This document shows positions 23,216 through 33,003 of a DNA stretch of 64,000 bases, in pieces (within the stretch, counting starts at the first letter, position 1; each line of letters begins with the position of its first letter). A program made the translations under genes and the position numbers. Where the stretch lies: contig NC_068559.1 in assembly GCF_022201045.2 (NCBI RefSeq), positions 24,249,501-24,313,500 on the forward strand, read 5' to 3'. Below the pieces are notes generated by a model, which was given only the letters and a program-made list of their open reading frames with translations, had not been told where the DNA came from and made no database searches. The stretch comes from Citrus sinensis (taxonomy: Eukaryota > Streptophyta > Magnoliopsida > Sapindales > Rutaceae).

Positions 23216-24555
23216 CCTACCCTTAACATATACACTGGTTCAAACACGTGCCCTTAAAAAATAAATTTTTTAGGGAAGGATGGCCCATTAGCTTGAAAAC
23301 CTTTTTCAAAGACACGAAATTTCAACAATAATTTTTAATTAGAGCATGCATAACACGTTGATTACGTAAGATATTAGTATCTTTTATATTTTTATCAGTA
23401 CTCCAACTACTCCTCTTGACATCATCTGTTGAAATAATTTATAGTGTATTTCTGTTTTAATCGAAACCTTCTCCCAAAATTTTCTTTGATAAAAGAAAAT
23501 TAATAACAAGTGCGCAAGAAGCTTCTCCACTCTCTTTCTCTCTCGTCTTCAAAATAAAGGAAAATGCCAGCCATTGCTGATGTCAATGCTTGAAGAAATA
23601 AGCCAAGACTTTTCCTGCTAGAAATGAGGCCATTCAAAAATTTTTAACCCTTTAATTTATGTAACCCAATATTTAATTACAATAAAAAAATTTATCAAAA
23701 TTATTTTTGATAAGTTTATTATGAAATAGTCTTAATTTTTATTTTTATTTAATACTAAAATTATATTTGTTCCACTCACATTAATCAAAGAGAAATCTAT
23801 CTCTATCCAATTAAATTAAGAGAGAAAATGAGTCCAAGAATCGTTGGAAAATGATGGGAGTAGTTTATTATTATTATTATTCTTTCTTTTAAGACTAATA
23901 AAGAATTTGCTAGAAGATGTGGATTGGAAAAGTTGCTTCACGTGTGAAGGTGATGCCATAGAGAATTAATAAAAGACTCCAATAATTGTCTTGACTTCTC
24001 AATTGGTTAACTAAAGCTCAAAGTTACCCAAAAAAGGAAAAAAAGAAAAGAAAAAAGCTCAAAGAAAACAATATAATGAGATGGATATAAGGGGAGAAGA
24101 AGAAGAATAGGAGGAAAGCGAGTTGGTGGATTGGTGCCTGGTTAAGTGTTAACCAAAGTTGAATGAAATTTCTGGGCGGCTGGGAGAATTTGGACGGGCT
24201 TAGCAATTTGGTGAATAAAACAACAATAAGTTTAGCAGATGAATACAGATTATTGGCCGTTGCATGAATGATGAATCCAAGGCCTCGCATTAAGAAATCA
24301 AGGAAGTTTCCAGTAAAAGGCTGGGTTTTTGTCTTGCGTAGCCGGAATGTAATATTTTATTGAGGCAGGCTGCCTGAATTGAACGACACAGGATTATTGA
24401 CCTCATGCTTTTCATTCGCTCCATTTATCATATTTTATTGCAATCGGACTTCGCTGGAAATACCGTTACTATTTCTAAAGCTTGCTATAAATAAGTCCGT
24501 ACACACCATCCAGACCCGCACACACCACCACCACCTGAACTCCAATACGTGCAAC

Positions 24556-26037
24556 ATGGCTAAGTCCAGTACATCTCCTGCTCAAGAAGTGGAAACATTA
24601 CCACCAAAGAAAGTCCAAGAAAAAGAAATACCACAAAAGATGATCTATAAAGGCAGTGATGCTGGCAGTCTTGATACTTGTCTGCCATTGATTGACATTC
24701 CAACAATTGATTTTGGTCTCCTGACATCGCCAGAATCCAGCGCACAAGAACTTGAGAAGCTTCGCTCTGTTCTCAGCTCCTGGGGCTGTTTCCAGGTCAG
24801 CTCTTTGCCTCTTAATTTTTTTGACAAAATTCTAATAAGAACTAGTTATACTCACTACTTAAATTTTTGAGTTTCAGGCGATCAATCATGGAATAGAGCC
24901 TGCATTTCTGGACAAAGTGAAGGCAGTTGGCAGGCAGTTCTTTGCTCTTCCTGCGGAAGAGAAGAATAAATACGCCAGAGACATTGCTATTGGCTTTGAA
25001 GGGTATGCGAATCACATTATCAATGGGGAGGAGCAAGCATTCGATTGGATTGATCGGTTGTATCTCATAACTGGACCAGAAGATCGAAAACAACTCAAAT
25101 TCTGGCCTGAAAACCCTGAATCTTTTAGGTGATTAATTATATATTTTTTTCCCTGAAGCCTTATAATTTATATGCACAAAATTAATAACAATGACAAAAG
25201 ATCAAGTTTCAGGTTACGTTTGTTTCCCCTAGGTAGTAGCTTGCATCGGGAGCACAGTGGACTATTGTTTTGTACAATTGTTATGTGTTTAACGCCCATC
25301 ATCAACTTTCTCTTAACAACTAGAATTTCAATTTTCATAGCACCACAATACCGAACAGAGTGCTAAGCTTGTTTGGTGTTAATGATTCAGGAAAATTTTA
25401 GAGGAATATAACGCCAAGATGGTAAAATTAAACGAATTCCTGCTCAAGGCCATAGCGCTGGCATTAAATTTGGAAGAGAACTGTTTTCTGGACATGTATG
25501 GAGAAGAAGCAACAATGATTGCGGTGTACAACTTGTACCCTCCATGTCCGAGGCCCGATCTAGCCATAGGTCTCAAGCCGCATGCAGATGGAACAGCGTT
25601 TACTTATCTCTTGCAAGATAAAGAAGTGGAAGGCCTCCAAGTCCTGAAAGACAATCAATGGTACAGAGTTCCAGTCATTCCGGAAGCTTTTGTTATCAAT
25701 GTTGGAGATCAGATAGAGGTAACTGCTAATAATAGTTAATTCTCTAATACTCTTTCTTTAATTACTTTTTATGAAAGCATGACTTGAGATTATGTTGCAG
25801 ATAATGAGCAATGGAATATTTAAAAGTCCAATACATAGGGTGGTTACCGATTCGGAAAGGGGAAGAATGTCTCTGGCCGTATTTTGTTTACCGAATCCGA
25901 ATCAAGAGGTTGGACCGGTGAACGGAGTGGTGAATGAGGCCAGGCCGAGATTGTACAAGACGGTGAAAGATTATACTAGCATCTTTTATAGCTACTTTGA
26001 AAAAGGAACCAGACCAATTGAATCAGCAAAAATTTAG
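24556..26037 (+). CDS. 2-oxoglutarate/Fe(II)-dependent dioxygenase, SRG1-like (DOXC class)
   Basis: Soluble non-haem iron oxygenase of the plant DOXC class, which hydroxylates, demethylates or desaturates small metabolites. Four exons: 24556-24795, 24878-25128, 25391-25718 and 25801-26037, all GT-AG, giving 351 aa, the usual length. The N-terminal DIOX_N domain includes LPLIDIPTIDF and WGCFQAINHGI. The catalytic jelly-roll carries iron ligands His228 and Asp230 (LKPHADGTAFTYLLQD) and His285 (SPIHRVV). Arg295-x-Ser297 (RMS) binds 2-oxoglutarate. YNLYPPCPRPD and GDQIEIMSNG are family hallmarks. The ATG at 24556 was chosen over an upstream in-frame start because the N-terminus then matches SRG1-type proteins. 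The substrate cannot be deduced. Confidence 0.93.
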
Positions 26038-27367
26038 ATTTCTTGTGGTTTATTACGAAGTTTCACCAGGATTGAGGGACTGAAAATATACTCTTACAGA
26101 CAAATTTCCAGATTCATGGTTACAATGTCTCTTTTTTTTATTATTTTTTTTAATAGATTAATAATTTGCGTAATCAATCAATTACATTCTCCCAAATTTC
26201 CCCTTGTGATTGGGAGTTTACTGATGGAATAAGAGGTGCCAAGTAGAGAGGTTTCAAAGTAGCCAATAAAAGTGGTGTTCATCAAAGCATGAATCCCATT
26301 ATCCCATAGCTAAACTGAATAGATTTCTTATTTTAATATATACATATGCAGTGTATCCAAAAAAATAAAAACTACTCCTCTCATCTTGGAAGTCAAAGTG
26401 AAAAAGGTAGTTGTTGAGATGTAAATTGTGATAATCATAGTCCTTTTTATTACATATCTTGAAACATTGGGAGAATGCAATGCTTGTAAGTATACACTTC
26501 ATAAAGAAGTTGTTGGAGTTCGAGTTCAAAAGTCCCCATTGTTATCCTCCTTAGTATTGGAAATTTGTTTGCAATTCACACACAAACAAAAGTGGAAGAA
26601 CTTCCTCTCTCCATGGTTAGTGTGAAGAGGAATTGGTCATTTCACCTTTCGCTTCTACCATAGAGCCTTAACAAACAATCAAATTCTATTTTATGATCTA
26701 ATCAAAGGTGTGAATCCGAAGTAATAAGATTTAATAATTAATCAACACGTGGCCCGAGTTTCAACATAAAGTGAGGTTTTCGATAGTATGAGTGTCCAAA
26801 ATTTATAAAATCTAGATCTATTGTTCACAACATTATAAATGAATCTTTTTTACACATTATATTATAAGATTGTTAAGAGGTGCATTCGGACGAACAAACC
26901 TGTAGATTTTTTAAGATAAAATCACATAATTTTACATTACTTTAATTTTTGCAAGTTTTTTTTTTTTAATGTTTGATTGCTGATTCATCAAAGTCAATAT
27001 GTTCTCTTATAACATTTCATTCTCTTCGTACAATTCCGCAAGCAAACAGAAATATAGGCACTACACATTATTTTTTTTGAAAATTTGGATGTTTGCTTTG
27101 TTTTCGGTCAAGGAAGGGTATTTTGGTCTTTCCATTAGTCAACTAGGCGAGGGGTGAAAGTGAAATTACAGTCATACATTCTATCACACTAAAAATATGT
27201 GTAGTTGAGGGGAGGGAATAAAAAATAACCCCCTCAAACAATAGTGTGATTCTTCTTGGCTCTTGCAATTGTCTTTTAAAACTAGAAAAAAGTGGACGAC
27301 ATTCTCAGAACTCAGAAGCATACGTCTCTTGCTCAGTCACACACAACTCACAGAGACCAGTAAAGCT
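26038..27367. other. Spacer between the dioxygenase and the first UGT
   Basis: About 1.3 kb, AT-rich, no gene seen. It should contain the dioxygenase 3' UTR and the UGT promoter. An in-frame upstream extension of the UGT frame from 27263 has no ATG before 27368 and is leader, not protein. Confidence 0.6.
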
Positions 27368-28777
27368 ATGTCGAGCTCTAACACCAGAACCACTCATATT
27401 CTGATCTTCCCATACCCGGCACAAGGCCACATGCTTCCTCTTCTCGACTTAACCCACCAATTATCTCTAAAAGATCTCGATATCACCATCTTAGTCACCC
27501 CCAAAAACCTCCCGATTCTGTCTCCACTTCTCGACGCCCACCCAGCGATCAAAACCCTAGTCCTACCTTTCCCATCACACCCCTCAATCCCTCCAGGCAT
27601 TGAAAATGTGAGAGAACTGGGCAACAGAGGAAACTATCCCATCATGACAGCTCTGGGGAAGCTCTATGACCCAATAATCGACTGGTTTCGTTCCCACGAT
27701 AACCCTCCTGTTGCTATCCTCTCTGATTTCTTCCTCGGCTGGACTTTGAAGCTTGCCCACCAGCTTAACATTGTCAGAATTGCCTTTTTCTCATCCGCGT
27801 GGCTTTTGGCCTCGGTTGCTGATTACTGCTGGCATCATATTGGTGATGTCAAGTCATTAGATGTTGTTGAGTTTCCTGATTTGCCAAGATATCCTGTTTT
27901 CAAGAGACGCCATTTGCCTTCAATGGTTAGGTCTTATAAGGAATCGGATCCTGAGTCCGAGTTTGTCAAAGATGGCAACCTTGCAAATACTTCCAGTTGG
28001 GGGTGCGTTTCCAATAGTTTTGATGCTCTGGAAGGCGAGTATTCTGACTACCTGAAGAGAAAAATGGGTCATGATCGCGTCTTTGGTGTTGGCCCGCTTA
28101 GTTTAGTGGGTTTGGAGTCAAGCTGTGGAGGTGACCCGGGGTTGGGTCCGAATGACCACGTGACGAAGTGGCTGGACGGGTGCCCCCACGGGTCTGTGGT
28201 CTATGTCTGCTTTGGGAGCCAAAAGGCTCTGAAAAGAGATCAAATGGAGGCCTTGGCCTCAGGGCTTGAGAAAAGTGGGATCCGATTTTTGTGGGTTGTT
28301 AAAACGGGGATGATCGGAAAAGGAGATGACGGGTACGGGTCAATGCCGGACGGGTTTGAGGAGCGGGTTGCGGGTAGGGGCCTCGTTTTGAAGGGGTGGG
28401 CACCGCAGGTGTCGATACTGAGTCACAAGGCAGTGGGTGGGTTCCTGAGTCATTGTGGGTGGAACTCGCTGCTGGAAGGGATAGTGGGTGGGGTCATGAT
28501 ATTGGCTTGGCCAATGGAGGCTGATCAATTTGTGAATGCTAAGCTGTTAGTGGAGGATTTGGGTGTGGCTGTTCAGGTTTGTGAGGGTGCTGACTCAGTG
28601 CCTGACTCGGATGAGTTGGGGAAGGTCATTGCCGAGTCACTAAGTCAACGAGACGAAGTGAAGGTTAGAGCCAAGGAGTTGAGAGATGATGCTTTGGCAG
28701 CTGTGAAGAGTGATGGAAGCTCCGCAAGGGATTTGGATAGGCTTGTCGAGGAATTGAGAAATCTTCATGCGAAATGA
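27368..28777 (+). CDS. UGT89A2: UDP-glycosyltransferase, UGT89A2-like (copy 1)
   Basis: Cytosolic family-1 glycosyltransferase moving sugar from a UDP-sugar to a small phenolic acceptor; the recalled relative UGT89A2 acts on dihydroxybenzoic acids. Single exon, 469 aa. Catalytic His21 lies in PYPAQGH and its partner Asp120 in ILSDFFLGW. The 44-residue PSPG box runs from Trp344 (GWAPQVSILSHKAVGGFLSH) to Gln387 (WPMEADQ). The final Asp-Gln pair is usual for UDP-glucose-type donors. HPSIPPGIENV and FLGWT are group UGT89 signatures. The start at 27368 aligns exactly with the start of the tandem copy at 31162. The frame is intact. The acceptor is not knowable from sequence. Confidence 0.95.
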   Translation: MSSSNTRTTHILIFPYPAQGHMLPLLDLTHQLSLKDLDITILVTPKNLPILSPLLDAHPAIKTLVLPFPSHPSIPPGIENVRELGNRGNYPIMTALGKLYDPIIDWFRSHDNPPVAILSDFFLGWTLKLAHQLNIVRIAFFSSAWLLASVADYCWHHIGDVKSLDVVEFPDLPRYPVFKRRHLPSMVRSYKESDPESEFVKDGNLANTSSWGCVSNSFDALEGEYSDYLKRKMGHDRVFGVGPLSLVGLESSCGGDPGLGPNDHVTKWLDGCPHGSVVYVCFGSQKALKRDQMEALASGLEKSGIRFLWVVKTGMIGKGDDGYGSMPDGFEERVAGRGLVLKGWAPQVSILSHKAVGGFLSHCGWNSLLEGIVGGVMILAWPMEADQFVNAKLLVEDLGVAVQVCEGADSVPDSDELGKVIAESLSQRDEVKVRAKELRDDALAAVKSDGSSARDLDRLVEELRNLHAK

Positions 28778-31161
28778 AATAAGGTGTCATTTTTACCCTT
28801 TAATTGATTTATTACAGTATTAATTTATATCTTAATACTGTATTAGGAAATTAATCACTGTTTCTCGATTATATGTATGTCGAAAATGCTCAGACTTTTT
28901 GCATTTAGGCCATGTTTGGCATGACGCATTATACTATATTAACACTTTGCATTGTATTAAAGTATGACAGTACGATGTTTGGCACTTCTCTGGTATTGCA
29001 TTAAGAAAAAAATTAATGCCGGAAACGCCGCATAACGGAAAAGTGAGACTCGGGTTTGTATCGTATTAGCTTCTTCTTCTTCTTCGTCTTCTCTATTTCT
29101 CTCTCTTTCCTTTTCCTTTTTTTCCTTTTCCCCTCTTCTTCTTCTTCATCTTCTCTGTTTTTCTCTCTTTTTTTTTTGATTTTTTTCCTTTTCCCCTCTT
29201 CTTCTTCGTCATATCTGTTTCTATCTCTCATTTTTCTTTTATTTTTATTTTTTCCTTTTCCCCTCTTCTTTTTCGTCTTCTCTGTTTCTTCTTCTTCTCA
29301 GGTTCTTGTTTGTCATCTTCTCCGCCATTTCTTCATCATCTTCATATAACCACTAATAGCCGCCGCCGCTACATCCCTTAGTTCCTTTTCTATGTTTGAT
29401 TCAGCGGGTTTGATTTTGTAGATTGGTTGAAGACGACAATGATGGATGAGATTTGTTTGAGATGAGATTGAATGCCTTCACAAAATTTTTATTTTACTGT
29501 GCTGTGGGAATTATTATTGGTAATTAAATTTTTTTAAGAATTTTGTTTATAAAAAGACAATTGTTTAGAAAAAGACAATTGTTGTACAACCCTTATTGAT
29601 AATTAAATTTGAGTTTAGAAATTTGTTTTTAAAGAAATAATAGTTGTCATCATTTTTAAATAAAATTTAACATACACTAAAAAAAATTGTTAAATTTCTA
29701 AAATTTTAGACCTCTATATTAGTATATTTTGTATTTTTTAAATATTAATAAACATTATTTTTTAAATATATAATTTAACTTAATCATAAAAAATTAATAC
29801 AATACAGTACAACACTAAATATAATATAATTAAAAATTAATACAGTACAGTAACATCAAATGTTGTATAATATTATTATAATACAGTGTTAATGTAATAA
29901 AATAAAATATAATATATCTGTATTAAAATAATATAATATAATATAATATAATACAGTGTGTTAAATGCACTCTTAATGTACCCACTAATAAAATGTGGTG
30001 GGGCTAATACGCCAAATGTGGGTTTAGAATAGTATTCTTCGGTCATTCCATGTCAATAAAGTTAAAAAACATGATTGTTTTAGAAAATTCAAATTCAAAT
30101 GGTTCAAAATTAAATGAATATTGCCAGGTAAAAAAAATTACGAGCATTAAAAACTTGAAATTTTGCTGCTTCGTCATCGGCTATTTATTAGTATTGCAAA
30201 CGAGTACATTACAAAAGTAAAGTAAAAGAATTAAGGCCATTGAATTAGGGGGGGTCAAATATATCATGAAATGTTTTTATGTGAATCGCTTAATTTTTGT
30301 GAGTGGGCATCAGGGCATAAAGCGACACGTGCAACACGAGACTGGTGAAATAGCTATAAGCGAGGGAAGGCCATTAATTAATCTCCCTGTCTTGACTTGA
30401 CAAACGCGAGAGTGAGTTTCATCCTACAGCCAATCAATAAGAGTCTTAGCCACGAAAGTTTTGCACTGTTTCTGAAGATTTGATCAAACGACGACGACGA
30501 CAACGTCAATTTTGCTCTCATGCCATGCAACTTACAATCACCCACCTCCCTGAACATTTAGTAGTAAAAGCATGTTATGTATCAAGTTGCATCACCTTGG
30601 TCAATCACCCGCAGCTATATACAAGTCTTTCCCCTTATCGATCTTCTTCACAAGCCACCCCAAATCAATGAAAAACAGCAAAGAGAGGAGATTCCAAGCG
30701 TTACTACTACGTTCTATAACCATAAAAATTCCATAATTCAACGGTGCTTCACTTTTTATAATTTTTCTCGTCTTCCTAGAGTTGCTTGCGAGTTAGATTT
30801 CTCTACATTTTGTTTGGATGAAATTACTAATTCGGAACCCATTTTTAAATTAGCTTACTGTCGTTAGGCTAATCAAAGTTGGTCCCGATAGATTAGTGAT
30901 GGTAACGTCGACGTGATGGCGAAGAAAATTTAGGTTGCTAGGGGTGGATTTGTAATGTTGTGTGATGATTAGGAAAAAGCATATACATCTCTCTGTCCAT
31001 GTTATTAGGTAAAAGATTGTTTCTGCGTTCCGTCATTCTATGCTTTATAATTTAATTGAGGAGAGTTTAAATTGAAAGAAGGTACACAAGAGTTACGTGC
31101 TTGACGTGTTCATTCATCGAGTGTCTGTATCTGTATCAAAAACCAGAGAAAGCTGTAAGCC
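28778..31161. other. Spacer between the two UGT genes
   Basis: About 2.4 kb with no gene. A 1065 bp MITE (28908-29972) fills the first half. The second half is the promoter region of UGT copy 2; short frames at 30480-30867 have no resemblance to known proteins. I see no obvious similarity between the promoters of the two UGT copies by eye. Confidence 0.6.
28908..29972. mobile_element. Large PIF/Harbinger-like MITE with pyrimidine tract
   Basis: A 1065 bp element, left end GGCCATGTTTGGCATGACGC, right end (reverse complement) GAGTGCATTTAACACACTG. Both ends are followed inward by ATTATAYTATATT-like sequence. TTA flanks both sides (28905-28907 and 29973-29975). The interior holds a CTT/TCT-rich pyrimidine tract (about 29070-29305) that opens long but meaningless frames on both strands. 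It lies 130 bp downstream of the UGT copy 1 stop. Confidence 0.7.
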
Positions 31162-32604
31162 ATGTCCAGCTGCTCCAACAGCAGAGCCACCCACGTTCTC
31201 GTATTTCCATACCCAGCACAAGGCCACATGCTTCCTCTTCTCGACCTAACCCACCATTTGTCTCTCAAAAACCTCGACATCACCATCTTAATCACCCCCA
31301 AAAACCTCCCGATCGTGTCCTCGCTTCTCGACGCTCGCCCAGCAATCCAAACCCTAGTCCTGCCATTTCCATCACACCCATCAGTCCCTGCGGGCGTCGA
31401 AAATGTTAAGGAATTGGGAAACAGAGGTAACCTGCCCATCATGTCAGCCCTCGGGAAGCTGTATGATCCCATAATCCAGTGGTTTCATTCCCACACTAAC
31501 CCTCCTGTTGCCATCCTCTCTGACTTCTTCCTCGGCTGGACTTTGAATCTCGCCCGTCAGCTTAACATTGTCAGAATTACGTTTTTCTCGTCCGGGTCGT
31601 TTCTGGCCTCCGTTAGCGATTATTGCTGGAACCACACGGGTGTTGTGAAGCCATTGGATGTTGTTGAGTTTCGTGATTTGCCAAGATCTCCTGTTTTCAA
31701 AGAAGAGCATTTGCCTACGGTGTTCAGGATTTATATGGTCTCCGACTCTGATCCTGAGTTTGAGTTTGTCAAGGACGGCATGGTTGCAAATACTTTGAGT
31801 TGGGGTTGGGGTTGCGTTTTCAATAGCTTTGATGATTTGGAATCCGAGTATTTGGATTACTTGAAGAGGAAAATGGGTCACGACCGTGTTTTCGGCGTTG
31901 GCCCCCTTAGTTTGCTCGGTCCGGAGTCGACTCGGGGTGGTGACTCTGGTTTGGATCCGAATGACAACGTGTCAAAGTGGCTGGACGGGTGCCCGGATGG
32001 CTCCGTCGTCTATGCCTGCTTTGGGAGTCAAAAGGTTTTGAGTAAAGAACAGATGGAGGCATTAGCTTTAGGGCTTGAAAAAAGCGGGATCCGATTTTTG
32101 TGGGTGGTTAAAACGAGCGTCATCCATGCGGAGGGTAATGGGTACGGGCTGATACCCTATGGGTTTGAGGAGCGGGTGGCGGGTAGGGGCCTGGTTCTAA
32201 AAGGTTGGGTCCCGCAAGTGTCAATACTGAGTCACAAAGCAGTGGGTGGATTCGTGAGTCATTGTGGGTGGAACTCAATGCTTGAAGGGATAGTGAGTGG
32301 GGTCACCATATTGGCTTGGCCAATGGAGGCCGATCAATTCGTGAATGCAAGGCTTTTGGTGGACGATTTGCGGGTAGCTGTTCTGGTCTGTGAGGGCGGA
32401 GACTCGGTGCCTGACTCGGACGAGTTGGGAAAGGTCATTGGTGAGTCACTAAGTCAATGCGGAGAAACGAAGATTAAAGCCAGAGAGTTGAGAGACAAGG
32501 CTTTGGCCGCTGTGAAGAGCGGTGGGAGCTCCACGAGGGATTTGGAGACGCTCGTGCAGGAATTGAGAAAACTTCGATTTCATACAAGTTGTATTAAATC
32601 CTGA
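31162..32604 (+). CDS. UGT89A2: UDP-glycosyltransferase, UGT89A2-like (copy 2)
   Basis: Tandem duplicate of the gene at 27368, same strand and intronless, 480 aa. It has the catalytic His22 in PYPAQGH, ILSDFFLGW, and a complete PSPG box from GWVPQVSILSHKAVGGFVSH to WPMEADQ; the second PSPG residue is Val where copy 1 has Ala. Differences from copy 1 cluster in the acceptor-binding half (for example SRSPVFKEEHLPTVFRIYMV) and in a C-terminal extension RFHTSCIKS. This hints at altered acceptor preference. All catalytic residues are present, so it is probably functional. The ATG at 31162 is the first and matches copy 1. Confidence 0.95.
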   Translation: MSSCSNSRATHVLVFPYPAQGHMLPLLDLTHHLSLKNLDITILITPKNLPIVSSLLDARPAIQTLVLPFPSHPSVPAGVENVKELGNRGNLPIMSALGKLYDPIIQWFHSHTNPPVAILSDFFLGWTLNLARQLNIVRITFFSSGSFLASVSDYCWNHTGVVKPLDVVEFRDLPRSPVFKEEHLPTVFRIYMVSDSDPEFEFVKDGMVANTLSWGWGCVFNSFDDLESEYLDYLKRKMGHDRVFGVGPLSLLGPESTRGGDSGLDPNDNVSKWLDGCPDGSVVYACFGSQKVLSKEQMEALALGLEKSGIRFLWVVKTSVIHAEGNGYGLIPYGFEERVAGRGLVLKGWVPQVSILSHKAVGGFVSHCGWNSMLEGIVSGVTILAWPMEADQFVNARLLVDDLRVAVLVCEGGDSVPDSDELGKVIGESLSQCGETKIKARELRDKALAAVKSGGSSTRDLETLVQELRKLRFHTSCIKS

Positions 32605-33003
32605 GTTTTAATAAATACAGTAATTTATTTCCCGAATAAACAATGAAAATTAACACAAAACCACGTTTATATTATATGTACATTCACAAATCTGTTAAAT
32701 GGTCTGCCTACTTCGTGATAGTTGAATTTTTGTTATTGGTGACAAAATTTTTGAAGTGTGTATAGTTTGGATAAATAGTACGAATAATTAATTTGGAGTA
32801 AATATTCCAAACCCGAACTTAGCCTATACCGGGATCAATTTCGAATGCTAACCCGACCCGACTTATTTGGCGGCTATAAATCCTAACGGTCAGGTCTTTT
32901 GGCGGTAGATACCAAATCCTTCGCTGAACTCGATCCTTCACTCGTGACTCGTAACTCGTAACCAAAATAAGGAAACTTGACATTTGGATTGTGAGTTATC
33001 TCC
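32605..33003. other. Spacer holding the CDC20 promoter
   Basis: About 400 bp between the UGT stop and the CDC20 ATG. The first part is the probable UGT 3' UTR. The last 140 bp carry the CDC20 core promoter described separately. Confidence 0.6.
32866..32905 (+). promoter_or_regulatory. CDC20 core promoter: TATA box, MSA element and two E2F-like sites
   Basis: Within 40 bp are TTTGGCGG (32866-32873), TATAAAT (32875-32881), CCTAACGGTCA (32882-32892) and a second TTTGGCGG (32898-32905). CCTAACGGTCA fits the mitosis-specific activator consensus YCYAACGGYYA bound by three-repeat MYB factors. TTTGGCGG fits the E2F consensus WTTSSCSS. The group is about 100-140 bp upstream of the ATG at 33004. Together they predict G2/M-phase expression, as expected for an APC/C activator. 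Confidence 0.6.

Larger units (their letters stand above)
18978..24555. other. Repeat-rich intergenic spacer between RGF and the dioxygenase
   Basis: About 5.6 kb with no gene recognised. It holds a SINE (19476-19701), a Mutator-like MITE (20732-21176), a hAT-like MITE (21638-22046), a PIF-like MITE (22286-22541) and a GC-motif element (about 22705-23215), listed separately. Bases 20100-20720 are a less AT-rich stretch without a clear frame, containing a short GATCGATCGATCGATTC run at 20651-20667. Bases 23500-24555 should include the dioxygenase promoter. Confidence 0.6.

Noticed and set aside
24379-24555. Longer upstream start for the dioxygenase
   Set aside because: The added 59 residues are unlike any relative; the ATG at 24556 gives the normal family N-terminus.
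29013-29349. Long Lys/Glu-rich and Phe/Ser-rich frames on opposite strands
   Set aside because: Both come from the CTT/TCT pyrimidine tract inside the MITE at 28908.
27394-32000. Open frames antisense to the UGT genes (for example 27394-27624, 31110-31472, 31444-31881)
   Set aside because: They are mirror frames of strongly coding DNA; the sense strand has full-length, conserved UGT proteins.
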